Numbered from the stretch's first letter, positions 45,293 to 54,387 are shown. The stretch: DNA of 64,000 nt from Paraburkholderia nodosa (GCF_001718195.1 NZ_MCNV01000034.1:1-64000), one strand, 5' to 3'. Notes: generated from the letters alone by a model not told the origin. Numbers and translations: made by a program.

Positions 45293-45778
45293 ATGCAACT
45301 GTCCACGGTAGAGATCGAAAAACCTGAAGCCACCAACTTCATCCTTGGCCAGACCCACTTCATCAAATCCGTCGAGGATCTGCACGAGGCGCTCTACGGC
45401 ACGGTGCCAGGCATCCAGTTCGGCCTCGCGTTCTGCGAGGCGTCGGGCAAGCGGCTCGTGCGGCGCTCGGGCACGCAGGACGCACTCATCGAGATGGCGA
45501 CGCAGAACGCGCTGCGCATTGCCGCAGGGCATTGCTTCATCGTCTTTCTCGGCGACGGCTTCTTCCCTGTCAACGTGCTCAATACGATCAAGGCCGTGCC
45601 CGAGGTCTGCCGCATCTTCTGCGCCACCGCGAACCCCACGCAGGTGCTGATCGCCGAAACGGATCAGGGACGCGGCATCGTCGGCGTGGTGGACGGCATG
45701 CCGCCGCTGGGCGTCGAGGCCGAGGACGACGTGCGCTGGCGCAAGGACCTGTTGCGCGCCATCGGCTACAAGGCCTGA
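45293..45778 (+). CDS. Adenosine-specific kinase-like protein (DUF355)
   Basis: A 161-residue protein of the adenosine-specific kinase family (PF04008), best known from archaea; the family name comes from adenosine binding in structures and its reaction is not well established. Recognisable: VEKPEATNFILGQTHFIKSVEDLHEAL-like start, QFGLAFCEASGKRLVRRSGTQ (about 42-62), CFIVFLGDGFFPVNVLNTIKAVPEVCRIFCATANP and the C-terminal GRGIVGVVDG. The next gene, for Ap4A phosphorylase, begins six bases after this stop, which points to joint work on adenine nucleosides. Confidence 0.88.
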   Translation: MQLSTVEIEKPEATNFILGQTHFIKSVEDLHEALYGTVPGIQFGLAFCEASGKRLVRRSGTQDALIEMATQNALRIAAGHCFIVFLGDGFFPVNVLNTIKAVPEVCRIFCATANPTQVLIAETDQGRGIVGVVDGMPPLGVEAEDDVRWRKDLLRAIGYKA

Positions 45779-45784
45779 GCGCCG

Positions 45785-46696
45785 ATGACGACGCTGCGCG
45801 CGGCGATCGAGCGGCAGACGGCACACGCGCTCGCGTGCGGCGCGCTCCATCCCATCGAGACGGCGCATACCTTCATCGACGATGGCGGCATGCGTTTCTC
45901 CGTGCGCGTGGCCGAGAACCTCGCGCGCAAGGAGGCGGCGCGGCTCACGCCGCAGACTTCGATTGCGTCCGCTTCGCAGCCCCCGCGCAATCCGTTCCTG
46001 CCTTACGAGTCCGATCTGTTCGTCGGCGACCTCTCGCCCACCCATATCGCGCTGCTCAACAAGTTCAATGTGATCGACCGGCATCTGCTGATCGTGACGC
46101 GCCGCTACGAGCCACAGGAAGCGCTGCTCGACGCGGCGGACTTCACCGCGCTGATCGCGGTGCTGCGCGAGATCGACGGACTCGGGTTCTACAACGGTGG
46201 TGCGGTAGCGGGTGCGAGCCAGCCGCACAAGCATTTGCAGATGGTGCCGCTGCCGCTCGCAGGCGATGGGCCTCACGCCGCGCCGCTCGAAGCGCTGCTC
46301 GGCGGCGCGCAGGCGGTCCACGGGGCGCGTCCCATCGCGATCGTGCCGGGGCTCGCGTTTCGCCATGCGTTCGCGCGCCTCGATCTCGGCCCGAGTATCG
46401 GCACGGCGGAAGATGCCGCGCAGGTCGCACTCGGCTGCTATCGCGCGCTGCTGGACGCGGCGGGCGTGCCCACGATCGACGTGGGCGGCGTCGCGCATCA
46501 GGGCGCGCCGTACAACCTGCTCGTTACACGCCGGTGGATGCTGGTGGTGCCCCGCACGACGGAATGTGTCGAAGGGATTTCGGTCAACTCGCTCGGCTTT
46601 GCCGGCTCGTTCTTCGTGCGCAATGCGGCGCAGTTGCAAACGCTCGCACAGCTCGGCCCGATGACGGCGCTCGAACGCGTAAGCGTGGCGCGTTGA
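45785..46696 (+). CDS. ATP adenylyltransferase (Ap4A phosphorylase)
   Basis: Splits diadenosine tetraphosphate with phosphate into ATP and ADP, removing this stress nucleotide. The 303-residue protein has the HIT-like histidine motif in GASQPHKHLQMVP (H148 and catalytic H150, Q152), NPFLPYESDLFVG (about 69-81), and the C-terminal segment GAPYNLLVTRRWMLVVPRTTE. The layout matches the fungal APA1/APA2 phosphorylases rather than the symmetric ApaH hydrolase. Six bases after the adenosine-specific kinase gene, so cotranscribed; ATG 45785 has GCCTGAGC upstream, a weak site, suggesting coupling. Confidence 0.9.
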   Translation: MTTLRAAIERQTAHALACGALHPIETAHTFIDDGGMRFSVRVAENLARKEAARLTPQTSIASASQPPRNPFLPYESDLFVGDLSPTHIALLNKFNVIDRHLLIVTRRYEPQEALLDAADFTALIAVLREIDGLGFYNGGAVAGASQPHKHLQMVPLPLAGDGPHAAPLEALLGGAQAVHGARPIAIVPGLAFRHAFARLDLGPSIGTAEDAAQVALGCYRALLDAAGVPTIDVGGVAHQGAPYNLLVTRRWMLVVPRTTECVEGISVNSLGFAGSFFVRNAAQLQTLAQLGPMTALERVSVAR

Positions 46697-46706
46697 GGCG
46701 CCGAGG

Positions 46707-46762
46707 CGCGTCTAGCCGACCGCGTCTGGCCGACCGCGTCTAGCCGACCGCGTCTAGCCGAC
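46707..46762. repeat. 14-bp tandem repeat, four copies
   Basis: Four head-to-tail copies of CGCGTCTAGCCGAC (46707-46720, 46721-46734, 46735-46748, 46749-46762); the second has G for A at one position. The last copy overlaps the end of the thioesterase gene and contains its stop codon (TAG on the minus strand, CTA at 46754-46756). The repeat looks like a short VNTR formed by duplicating the gene's last bases. Confidence 0.9.
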
Positions 46763-47194
46763 GACGAGCGGCTCGAGCGCCGCGCGCAGCGCATCGGGCA
46801 ACGCGCTCACGGGCCGGCGCGTCGCGCGATCGACGTAGACGTGCACGAAATGCCCCTGCGCCGCGGGCGCGTCCTCGCCTTCGCGAAAGAGCCCGACCTC
46901 GTAGCGCACGCTCGACGATCCGAGACGCGCAACGCGCAGCCCCGCCTCCACGCGCTCCGGAAACACGAGCGGCGCGAAGTAATTGCACTGTGTTTCGATG
47001 ACGAGCCCGATGGTCGTGCCGTGCTCGATGTCGAGCGCGCCCGCGCGAATCAGATACTCGTTCACCACGGTGTCGAAGTAGCTGTAGTAGACGACGTTGT
47101 TCACGTGGCCGTAGACATCGTTGTCCATCCAGCGCGTGCCGATCGGCAGGAAATGACGATACCCGGAGCGGGCGACGGTAACGGGTCGGTTCAT
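46754..47194 (-). CDS. Acyl-CoA thioesterase, 4HBT/YbgC family
   Basis: A 146-residue hotdog-fold thioesterase of acyl-CoA. The catalytic region RWMDNDVYGHVNNVVYYSYFD (residues 21-41) has the conserved Asp in DNDVYGHVNN, the family marker. Substrate is unknown; 4-hydroxybenzoyl- or short-chain acyl-CoA are common in the family. The last codons and stop overlap a 14-bp tandem repeat, so the C-terminal few residues could vary between strains. Nearby on the same strand are the Nudix and MFS genes, with 52 bases to the Nudix gene. Confidence 0.9.
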   Translation of the reverse strand: MNRPVTVARSGYRHFLPIGTRWMDNDVYGHVNNVVYYSYFDTVVNEYLIRAGALDIEHGTTIGLVIETQCNYFAPLVFPERVEAGLRVARLGSSSVRYEVGLFREGEDAPAAQGHFVHVYVDRATRRPVSALPDALRAALEPLVVG

Positions 47195-47246
47195 CGAAGA
47201 GATCCAGGGAAGGCGGGGCGGGAAAGCGTCGCTCGGCGCGCGGCCA

Positions 47247-47777
47247 TCACTGGCCGGGACGCTCGACGAAGTCGAACGGCAGGCCGCGCCGGCGCATCCA
47301 TTCGCCGAGCGCCTGGCCCGTCCCCGCGCGCCACGGCCGCAGCTTCGCGGGCTCGACGAGGCGGTATTCGAGCAGTTCCGGCGAGAGCGCGATCGTGCCC
47401 GACGCCTTCACGTGATACGCGATGATGAGTTCGTTCTTGCGGATGAACTCGTACACGCCAATCAGTTCGACGCTCTCGGCGCGCAGCGCGGTTTCCTCGT
47501 GCACTTCGCGCGCGATGCCCTCCTCGGGCGTCTCGCCGTTTTCGAGAAAGCCGGTGATGAGCGCGAACATGCCTTCGGGCCAGGCCGCGTTACGGGCCAG
47601 CAAAATGCGGCCCTCGTACTCGACGATCGCCGCCACGACGGGCAGCGGATTGTTCCAGTGGACGTAGCCGCAGGCGTGGTCCGGGCAAGCGAGACGCACG
47701 CGGCCGCCTTCGTGGGCGGGATCGGCGCGCTCGGTCAGACGCGTGGCGCAGCGCGGGCAAAACTGGTATTCGCTCAT
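47247..47777 (-). CDS. Zinc-ribbon Nudix hydrolase (NudC-like)
   Basis: A 176-residue hydrolase of nucleoside diphosphate derivatives. N-terminal zinc ribbon with C7, C10, C31 and C36 (QFCPRC, ACPDHAC), then the Nudix box GFLENGETPEEGIAREVHEETA (about 78-99). Both parts resemble NADH pyrophosphatase NudC, but the NudC-specific SQPWPFP motif that follows the box is missing (here VYEFIRKNELIIAYHV), so the substrate may be different. ATG 47777 is used because the zinc ribbon begins there. Confidence 0.87.
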   Translation of the reverse strand: MSEYQFCPRCATRLTERADPAHEGGRVRLACPDHACGYVHWNNPLPVVAAIVEYEGRILLARNAAWPEGMFALITGFLENGETPEEGIAREVHEETALRAESVELIGVYEFIRKNELIIAYHVKASGTIALSPELLEYRLVEPAKLRPWRAGTGQALGEWMRRRGLPFDFVERPGQ

Positions 47778-47871
47778 GGGGAAAAGGCAGGGTCGATGGC
47801 GCTGGGAACCAGCCGCGCGGCCCGGTGGACACGCTCGCGGCGCCCGCGAAAGCGTCCATTCTAGTGTGCTA

Positions 47872-49098
47872 TCAGCGTCCGCGTGCGGCCTCGCGCGTGT
47901 GCCAGGCCCGCCAGACGAGCCCGATTGCGCCGGCCACGAGCGCACCCGCCGCGAGCCAGAGCGAAGGCGAGAACGAGCCTGTGGAAGCCGCAAGCGGCGC
48001 GGCCACGAGCGGCCCCGCGATCTGCCCGACGCCGTAGGCGGCCGTCGCATAGCCCATCAGCGCGGCGGCATGCTCGCCGCGCAGCAGGCGCGCCTCGCGC
48101 ATCGCGAAGAGCGTGATCGCCGTGAACGGCAGTCCGATCAACACGCTGCCGAACGAGAAGCCCGCGGCGTTGGGCCAGACGATGCCGAGCGCGATGCCCA
48201 CGGCCTGCAGCACGTAGGCGCCCGCCAGCATCAGGCGGTTGTCCCAGTGGAGCGGGAGGCGCGCAGCCAGCAGCGCGCCGGCGATCAGCGCGGCGCCGAG
48301 CATCGGCCAGAACAGGTCGGGCCAGGCCGAGCCGGGCAGCGCATGGCGCGCGATCACGGGCAGGAACGTCGCCGTGATGATGTAGCCGAAACCCGGCACG
48401 CCGTAGAGCAGCACGAGCCAGAAGGCGTCGGCACGGCGCCCTTCGCGCTGCGCGTGCGCGACGCTTGCCGAGGCACGCGCGGCGGGACGCGGCGCCAGCG
48501 CGCGCATGTCTGCTCCAAACGTCGACCAGACGACGGCGGCGAGCAGCGCGCTGATCAGCCCGAAGCCGATCCAGCCCGTGCGCGCGCCGAGACCGCCGGC
48601 CGCGCTCACGAACAGCCCGGTCGCAATGATGCCGACGCCGGGACCGGTGTAGATCACACCGCCCCACTCGTTCGCGCCGAGCTGCGCGAGCCGCCGCAGG
48701 CCCCACTGCGAGGCGAATACGAAGGTCCACGCGCTCACCGCGCCCGCCACGAAGCGCACCACGGCCCAGATCCAGAACTGCTGCGTGAGGCCCATCGCGA
48801 GCGTGAGGAGCACCGTGACCACGAGGCCCGCGCGCACGATCTTCGCGGGGGCCATGCGCAGCGCGACGCAGCTGATCGCGCCCACGAAGTAGCCCGCGTA
48901 GTTCAGCGACGCGAGCCAGCCGCCGTGACGCAGGTCGAGCGCGCCGCCGTGCAGCATCAGCGGCAGGAGCGGCGTGAAGGCGAAGCGCCCGACACCCAGC
49001 GCGACGGCGAGGCTCACCATGCAGGCCAACGCCGCGCGCCGACCGGCATGCGGGCGGGCTTCGGAAACGTGGACGGTGCCGGGGACGTAGTCGTTCAT
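47872..49098 (-). CDS. MFS transporter, YbfB/YjiJ type
   Basis: A 408-residue inner-membrane transporter with about 12 helices. LAVALGVGRFAFTPLLPLMLHGGALDLRHGGWLASLNYAGYFVGAISC-type sequence at about 30-77 is the YbfB/YjiJ family signature. Substrate is unknown. It is divergent from a LysR gene, separated by 97 bases, and is probably its target. Confidence 0.9.
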   Translation of the reverse strand: MNDYVPGTVHVSEARPHAGRRAALACMVSLAVALGVGRFAFTPLLPLMLHGGALDLRHGGWLASLNYAGYFVGAISCVALRMAPAKIVRAGLVVTVLLTLAMGLTQQFWIWAVVRFVAGAVSAWTFVFASQWGLRRLAQLGANEWGGVIYTGPGVGIIATGLFVSAAGGLGARTGWIGFGLISALLAAVVWSTFGADMRALAPRPAARASASVAHAQREGRRADAFWLVLLYGVPGFGYIITATFLPVIARHALPGSAWPDLFWPMLGAALIAGALLAARLPLHWDNRLMLAGAYVLQAVGIALGIVWPNAAGFSFGSVLIGLPFTAITLFAMREARLLRGEHAAALMGYATAAYGVGQIAGPLVAAPLAASTGSFSPSLWLAAGALVAGAIGLVWRAWHTREAARGR

Positions 49099-49195
49099 GA
49101 GATCAGCAGATTAAGCAACTGCCTACCATCGTAGGCGATTCTACCGTTCACGAAAAATGAATTATCATGAATCGATGCATTCCAAGGAGAGAACT

Positions 49196-50134
49196 ATGGA
49201 CCTCGCCGAACTGGCGATTTTCCGGGCGGTGGTGCGGGAAAACGGCGTGACGCGGGCCGCCGCCAAGCTCAACCGCGTGCAGTCCAACGTGACCACGCGC
49301 ATCAAGCAGCTCGAAGATCAACTCGGCACGCCGCTCTTCACGCGCGAGGGCCGCCGCCTCATTCTCACGCCCGCTGGCGAAACCCTGCTGCCCTACGCCG
49401 AGCGCCTGCTCGCGCTCGCGGACGAGGCGCGCCATGCGCTCAAGGCCGGTCGCCCGGCGGGACGCCTGCGGCTGGGCACCATGGAGAGCGCTGCAGCAAG
49501 CCGTCTGCCCGGCCTGCTCGCGCGCTATCACCAGACGTGGCCCGAGGTCACGCTCGAACTGGAAACGGGCACGACCGGCACGATGATCGAGCGCCTGCGC
49601 GAATACGCAATCGATGCGGCGCTGATCGCCACGCCGCTCGACGGGGTGCCGGACCCCGAGGTATTCGAGCACGTGCCGGTCTATCGCGAAGAACTCGTGA
49701 TGATCACGCCGCGCGGCCACCGGCCGATCCGACAGCCCGGCGATATCGCGCTCTCCACGCTCGTCGCGTTCGAACGCAGCTGCGCGTATCGGGCCTATGT
49801 CGAGCGCTGGTATGTGGAGCATGGCATCCGGCCGTCCCGCGTGCTGGAGTTGGGCTCGTATCACGCGATCATTGCGTGCGTGGCGGCAGGCGCGGGTGTG
49901 GCCGTCGCGCCGCGCTCGGTGCTCGAACTGCCACGCAGCGCCGACGACGTCACGATTCATTCGCTTGGCAAGCTCGGTCAGATCGAGACGCTGCTCGCCT
50001 GGCGGCGTGGCCACTATTCGCCTGCGCTTGGTGCGTTGAAGGAAGCGCTGCTGGAGGATGCGCAACGCACGGGCAGCATGGCGGCGCCATTGGCAGCCGA
50101 AGCGGCAGTTACGCCCGCAGGCCTTCACGTATAA
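49196..50134 (+). CDS. LysR-family transcriptional regulator
   Basis: A 312-residue regulator: N-terminal winged helix (MDLAELAIFRAVVRENGVTR, KLNRVQSNVTTRIKQLEDQLGTPLFTREGRR-like recognition segment, 1-60) and effector domain (about 88-290). Divergent from the MFS gene, so likely controls its expression. I use ATG 49196 with AAGGAGA seven bases upstream; the 13 residues before it in the same frame have no ribosome-binding site and would start at ATG 49157. Effector unknown. Confidence 0.9.
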   Translation: MDLAELAIFRAVVRENGVTRAAAKLNRVQSNVTTRIKQLEDQLGTPLFTREGRRLILTPAGETLLPYAERLLALADEARHALKAGRPAGRLRLGTMESAAASRLPGLLARYHQTWPEVTLELETGTTGTMIERLREYAIDAALIATPLDGVPDPEVFEHVPVYREELVMITPRGHRPIRQPGDIALSTLVAFERSCAYRAYVERWYVEHGIRPSRVLELGSYHAIIACVAAGAGVAVAPRSVLELPRSADDVTIHSLGKLGQIETLLAWRRGHYSPALGALKEALLEDAQRTGSMAAPLAAEAAVTPAGLHV

Positions 50135-50147
50135 GCCGCGCGGAAAC

Positions 50148-50176
50148 AAAAAGGGCTGCCCTCACGGACAGCCCTT
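50148..50176 (-). terminator. Rho-independent terminator of alaS
   Basis: AAGGGCTG-CCCTCACGGA-CAGCCCTT (50151-50176); read on the minus strand it ends in a T-run (AAAAA at 50148-50152 on plus). It lies 40 bases after the alaS stop; the plus-strand T-run is weak, so it mainly serves alaS. Confidence 0.8.
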
Positions 50177-50215
50177 CTTCGTCGCAAAGCGGCGTTCACG
50201 CCGCGACGCGTCGTA

Positions 50216-52840
50216 TTACAGCTTCGCTTCGACCCAGCCCTTCACGCCCGCGAGCGCGGCCGGCAGATTGGCCGGCTCGGTGCCGCCTGCCTGCGCCATG
50301 TCGGGACGGCCGCCGCCCTTGCCGCCGACCTGCTGGGCAACGAAGTTCACGAGCTCGCCGGCCTTGACCTTCTTGCTCGCCTCGGCGGTCACGCCCGCGA
50401 TCAGGCTGACCTTGCCGCCCTCGACAGCCGCCAGCACGATGGCTGCGCTCTTGAGCTTGTCCTTGAGCTTGTCCACGGTCTCGCGCAGCGTCTTCGAATC
50501 GGCGCCATCGAGCGTCGCGGCCAGCACGTGCACACCGTTCACTTCGATGGCCTGCCCCACGAGTTCGTCGCCCTGGCTCGAAGCAAGCTTCGACTTCAGC
50601 GCGCCCAGTTCCTTCTCGAGCAACTTCACCTGGTCCTGCACCTGCGCGATACGCTGCGTCAGTTCCGAAGGTTGCGCCTTGAGCGCCGCGGCTGCCGCAT
50701 TCACGCGCGCGTCGAGCTCCTGCACGAAGCGCACGGCGTTGTCGCCCGTGATCGCTTCCACGCGGCGGATGCCCGCGGCCACGCCGCCTTCCATCACGAT
50801 CTTGAAGAAGCCGATGTCGCCGCTGCGCGTGACGTGCGTGCCGCCGCACAGCTCGCGCGAGAACCCGAGGTCGAGCACGCGCACTTCGTCGCCGTACTTC
50901 TCGCCGAACAGCGCCATCGCGCCGCCCTTCACTGCGTCGTCGTAGGACATCACGCGCACGATGCCGGGCGCATTCGCGAGCACTTCCGCGTTGACGATCT
51001 GCTCGACACGGCGGATTTCGTCGTCCGTCATCGGCGCATTGTGCGCGAAGTCGAAGCGGGTTTTATCTGCATCGACGAGCGAGCCCTTCTGCTGCACGTG
51101 CGAACCGAGCACTTCGCGCAGCGCCTTGTGCATCAGGTGCGTGGCCGAGTGGTTGCGCGCCGTGCGGGCGCGCAGGATGGCGTCGATTTCCGCCTTCACG
51201 ACGTCGCCAACCTTGAGCGTGCCCTGTTCCAACGTGCCGTGGTGGCCGCTCACGTCGGCCTGAACCTTCAGCGTGTCGGCCACGGCGAAACGGATGCTCG
51301 CGTTCGAGATCACGCCCTGGTCGCCCACCTGGCCGCCCGATTCCGCGTAGAACGGCGTGTGGTCGAGCACGACCACGGCGTCCTGGCCCGTCTTCACTTC
51401 GGTGACCGATGCGCCGTCCACATAGAGCGCGACGACCTTCGCGTCGTCGAACGCGATTTCCTCGTAGCCGTGGAACGTCGTCTTCGCGCCCGAGTATTCG
51501 AGGCCCTGCGTCATCTTGAACTTGCCTGCCGCGCGCGCCTGCTCGCGCTGACGCGCCATCGCTTCGTCGAACGCCGGTTCGTCGACCGTGACGTTGCGCT
51601 CGCGGCAAACGTCGGCCGTGAGGTCGAGCGGAAAGCCGTAGGTGTCGTGCAGCTTGAATGCGAGTTCGCCCGAGAGCGTCTTGCCGCCCTTGGCTTCGAG
51701 GTCGGCGAGTTCGGCTTCGAGAATCGACATGCCGTGCTCGATGGTCTCGAAGAAGCGCTCTTCTTCCTGGCGCAGCACGTCCGTCACGCGCTGCTGCGCT
51801 TCGGCGAGTTCCGGGTAGGCAGCGCCCATTTCCGCGACGAGATCCGCCACCAGCTTGTGGAAGAACGCGCTCTTCTGGCCGAGCTTGTAGCCGTGGCGGA
51901 TCGCGCGGCGCACGATACGGCGCAGCACGTAGCCGCGGCCTTCGTTGCCGGGAATCACGCCGTCGACGATCAGGAACGAGCACGCGCGGATATGGTCGGC
52001 AATGACCTTCAGCGAGTTGTTTGTGAGGTCGGGCGTATTCGTTTCGCGCGAAGCCGCCTTGATGAGATTCTGGAACAGGTCGATCTCGTAGTTGCTGTGC
52101 ACGTGCTGCAGCACCGCGGCGAGACGTTCGAGGCCCATGCCCGTGTCGACGCACTGCTTGGGCAGCGGCGTCATGTTGCCCTGGGCATCGCGGTTGAACT
52201 GCATGAACACGAGATTCCAGATCTCGATGAAGCGGTCGCCGTCTTCTTCAGGCGATCCCGGGGGGCCACCCCAGATTTCCGGGCCGTGGTCGTAGAACAC
52301 TTCCGAGCACGGACCGCAGGGGCCGGTGTCGGCCATCTGCCAGAAGTTGTCCGAGGCGTAGCGCGCGCCCTTGTTGTCGCCGATGCGGATGATGCGCTCC
52401 ACCGGCACGCCGATTTCCTTCGCCCAGATGTCGAACGCTTCGTCGTCTTCCTTGTAGACGGTGACCGTTAGCTTGTCCGCCGGCAGCGCGTAGACCTTGG
52501 TCAGCAGCTCCCAGCAGTAGTGGATCGCGTCGCGCTTGAAGTAGTCGCCGAACGAGAAGTTGCCGAGCATCTCGAAGAACGTGTGGTGACGCGCCGTGTA
52601 GCCGACGTTCTCGAGGTCGTTGTGCTTGCCGCCTGCGCGCACGCTGCGCTGCGCGGTCGTGGCGCGCGAGTACGGGCGCTTTTCGGTGCCGAGGAACACG
52701 TCCTTGAACTGCACCATGCCCGAGTTGGTGAAGAGCAGTGTGGGGTCGTTGCCCGGCACGAGGCTCGACGAGCGCACGATCGTGTGGCCCTTCGATTCGA
52801 AGAACTTGAGGAATTTCTCGCGGATGTCGGCGGCTTTCAT
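50216..52840 (-). CDS. alaS: Alanine-tRNA ligase
   Basis: Class II aminoacyl-tRNA synthetase charging tRNA-Ala, with editing of misacylated serine and glycine. 874 residues (E. coli 876). Catalytic core about 1-460 (MKAADIREKFLKFFESKGHTIVRSSSL, KRPYSRATTAQRSVRAGGKHNDLENVG); editing domain with HSATHLMHKAL (about 560) and CGGTHVTRSGDIGFFKI (about 664); C-Ala domain with a DHHA1-type tail (about 740-870). Start at ATG 52840. Standard in every way I can see. Confidence 0.97.
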   Translation of the reverse strand: MKAADIREKFLKFFESKGHTIVRSSSLVPGNDPTLLFTNSGMVQFKDVFLGTEKRPYSRATTAQRSVRAGGKHNDLENVGYTARHHTFFEMLGNFSFGDYFKRDAIHYCWELLTKVYALPADKLTVTVYKEDDEAFDIWAKEIGVPVERIIRIGDNKGARYASDNFWQMADTGPCGPCSEVFYDHGPEIWGGPPGSPEEDGDRFIEIWNLVFMQFNRDAQGNMTPLPKQCVDTGMGLERLAAVLQHVHSNYEIDLFQNLIKAASRETNTPDLTNNSLKVIADHIRACSFLIVDGVIPGNEGRGYVLRRIVRRAIRHGYKLGQKSAFFHKLVADLVAEMGAAYPELAEAQQRVTDVLRQEEERFFETIEHGMSILEAELADLEAKGGKTLSGELAFKLHDTYGFPLDLTADVCRERNVTVDEPAFDEAMARQREQARAAGKFKMTQGLEYSGAKTTFHGYEEIAFDDAKVVALYVDGASVTEVKTGQDAVVVLDHTPFYAESGGQVGDQGVISNASIRFAVADTLKVQADVSGHHGTLEQGTLKVGDVVKAEIDAILRARTARNHSATHLMHKALREVLGSHVQQKGSLVDADKTRFDFAHNAPMTDDEIRRVEQIVNAEVLANAPGIVRVMSYDDAVKGGAMALFGEKYGDEVRVLDLGFSRELCGGTHVTRSGDIGFFKIVMEGGVAAGIRRVEAITGDNAVRFVQELDARVNAAAAALKAQPSELTQRIAQVQDQVKLLEKELGALKSKLASSQGDELVGQAIEVNGVHVLAATLDGADSKTLRETVDKLKDKLKSAAIVLAAVEGGKVSLIAGVTAEASKKVKAGELVNFVAQQVGGKGGGRPDMAQAGGTEPANLPAALAGVKGWVEAKL

Positions 52841-53166
52841 GGCGTGCGTTGGGTCCTTCCTGGGGCGTACGGTGCTGAATCTTTGTCGTGGTCGCGCCCG
52901 GAGCCCACATTACTCGCGAAAACCCCGGTGCTGAATCGAACGATTATACGGGATCGTCGCGCGCTCGCGGCGGCGCGTCCGGCGTGGTTTGCATGGGCGC
53001 GACAGGGCCCGAGGCAGCACGATGCGTCGATCGATTTTGTTCCGCAGTGCGGAACTTTGTACCGAATATTGGCGTATGCCGCGCCTTTTCGCTTACTATG
53101 GGCGGCATCGGCCAGCGCACCACGCGCGCTCGCGGCCCGCCTTAGAACGACATTGGAAGACACAGC
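52841..53166. other. Divergent region between alaS and the CoA-transferase gene
   Basis: A 326-base gap. It contains the GTTCCGCA-G-TGCGGAAC palindrome (53039-53055) and a possible -10 TACTAT at 53094-53099 with a poor -35 TTGGCG 19 bases away, both on the plus strand. I see no protein-like open frame and no clear alaS promoter. Confidence 0.55.
53039..53055. promoter_or_regulatory. Perfect 17-bp palindrome, IclR-style operator
   Basis: GTTCCGCA-G-TGCGGAAC, a perfect palindrome 111 bases before the CoA-transferase start. Its TTCCGC/GCGGAA arms resemble operators of IclR-family regulators. It lies about 40 bases upstream of the likely -10 TACTAT, suiting an activator or repressor of the CoA-transferase gene. 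No IclR gene is in the window. Confidence 0.55.
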
Positions 53167-54387
53167 ATGGGCGCACTCAGCCATATCCGCGTACTCGATC
53201 TCACCCGCGTCCTCGCCGGACCGTGGTGTGCACAGACTCTCGCCGACTTCGGCGCCGACGTGATCAAGGTGGAGCGCCCCGGCGCCGGCGACGACACCCG
53301 CCACTGGGGCCCTCCGTACCTGAAGACGCCCGATGGCGCGGACACCGCCGAGGCCGCCTACTACCTCGCCGCGAACCGCAACAAGCGCTCGGTCACGGTG
53401 GATATCGCCACGCCCGAGGGGCAGCGCATCGTGCGCGAGCTGGCTGCGCAAAGCGATGTCGTGCTGGAGAACTACAAGGCGGGCCAGTTGAAGAAATACG
53501 GCCTCGACTACGCGTCGCTACGCGAGGTCAAGCCCGACCTTGTCTACTGCTCGGTCACCGGCTTCGGCCAGACCGGGCCCTACGCCTCGCGCGCGGGCTA
53601 CGACTTCATCGTGCAGGGCATGGGCGGCTTCATGAGCATCACCGGCGAGCGTGACGCGCTGCCGGGCGGTGGCCCCCAAAAGGCCGGCGTCGCGATCGCC
53701 GACCTCATGACCGGCATGTATTCGACCATTGCCGTGCTCACGGCACTCGCGCACCGCGACCGCACGGGCGTGGGCCAGTACATCGACATGGCGCTGCTCG
53801 ACGTGCAAGTGGCGATGCTCGCGAACATGAATTCGAACTACCTGGCGAGCGGCAATCCGCCCGCGCGCTGGGGCAACGCGCATCCCAACATCGTGCCCTA
53901 TCAGGCCTTCCAGACGGCCGATAGCTGGATCATCCTCGCCGTCGGCAACGACGGGCAGTTCCGCAAGTTCGTCGAGGTGGCGGGCCAGCCCGCGCTGGCC
54001 GACGACGAGCGCTTCGCGACCAATCCGGCGCGCGTGCGCCATCGCGACACGCTCGTGCCGATCGTCGCCGACCTGATCCGCACGCGCACGAAAGCCGACT
54101 GGATCGGCGCGCTCGAAGCGGCAGGCGTGCCGTGCGGGCCGATCAACAACCTCGCGGAAGTGTTCGAGAACGAGCAGGTGATCGCGCGCGGGCTGCAGGT
54201 GGACGTGCCCCACCCTTCGGGCGGCACGGCGCGGCTGGTGGGCAACCCCATCCGCATGAGCGAAACGCCGCCGCGCGTGGCGAGCCATCCGCCCACGCTC
54301 GGCGAGCATACCGATGCGGTACTGCGCGAAGTGCTCGGCTACGGCGAGGAACACGTGGCGGCGCTGCGCGGCAAGGGCGTGGTGTAA
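53167..54387 (+). CDS. CaiB/BaiF family III CoA-transferase
   Basis: Moves CoA between organic acids, through a covalent aspartyl thioester. 406 residues, the usual length. N-terminal Rossmann domain VLDLTRVLAGPWCAQTLADFGADVIKVERPGAGDDTR-type start (about 9-45), NRNKRSVTVDIATPEGQ (about 70-86), and the likely catalytic Asp in KAGVAIADLMTGMYS (about 174-188). It is similar in outline to succinyl/glutaryl-CoA:acid transferases (GcdG/SUGCT), but the substrate cannot be fixed. It stands alone behind an IclR-style palindrome. Confidence 0.9.
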   Translation: MGALSHIRVLDLTRVLAGPWCAQTLADFGADVIKVERPGAGDDTRHWGPPYLKTPDGADTAEAAYYLAANRNKRSVTVDIATPEGQRIVRELAAQSDVVLENYKAGQLKKYGLDYASLREVKPDLVYCSVTGFGQTGPYASRAGYDFIVQGMGGFMSITGERDALPGGGPQKAGVAIADLMTGMYSTIAVLTALAHRDRTGVGQYIDMALLDVQVAMLANMNSNYLASGNPPARWGNAHPNIVPYQAFQTADSWIILAVGNDGQFRKFVEVAGQPALADDERFATNPARVRHRDTLVPIVADLIRTRTKADWIGALEAAGVPCGPINNLAEVFENEQVIARGLQVDVPHPSGGTARLVGNPIRMSETPPRVASHPPTLGEHTDAVLREVLGYGEEHVAALRGKGVV

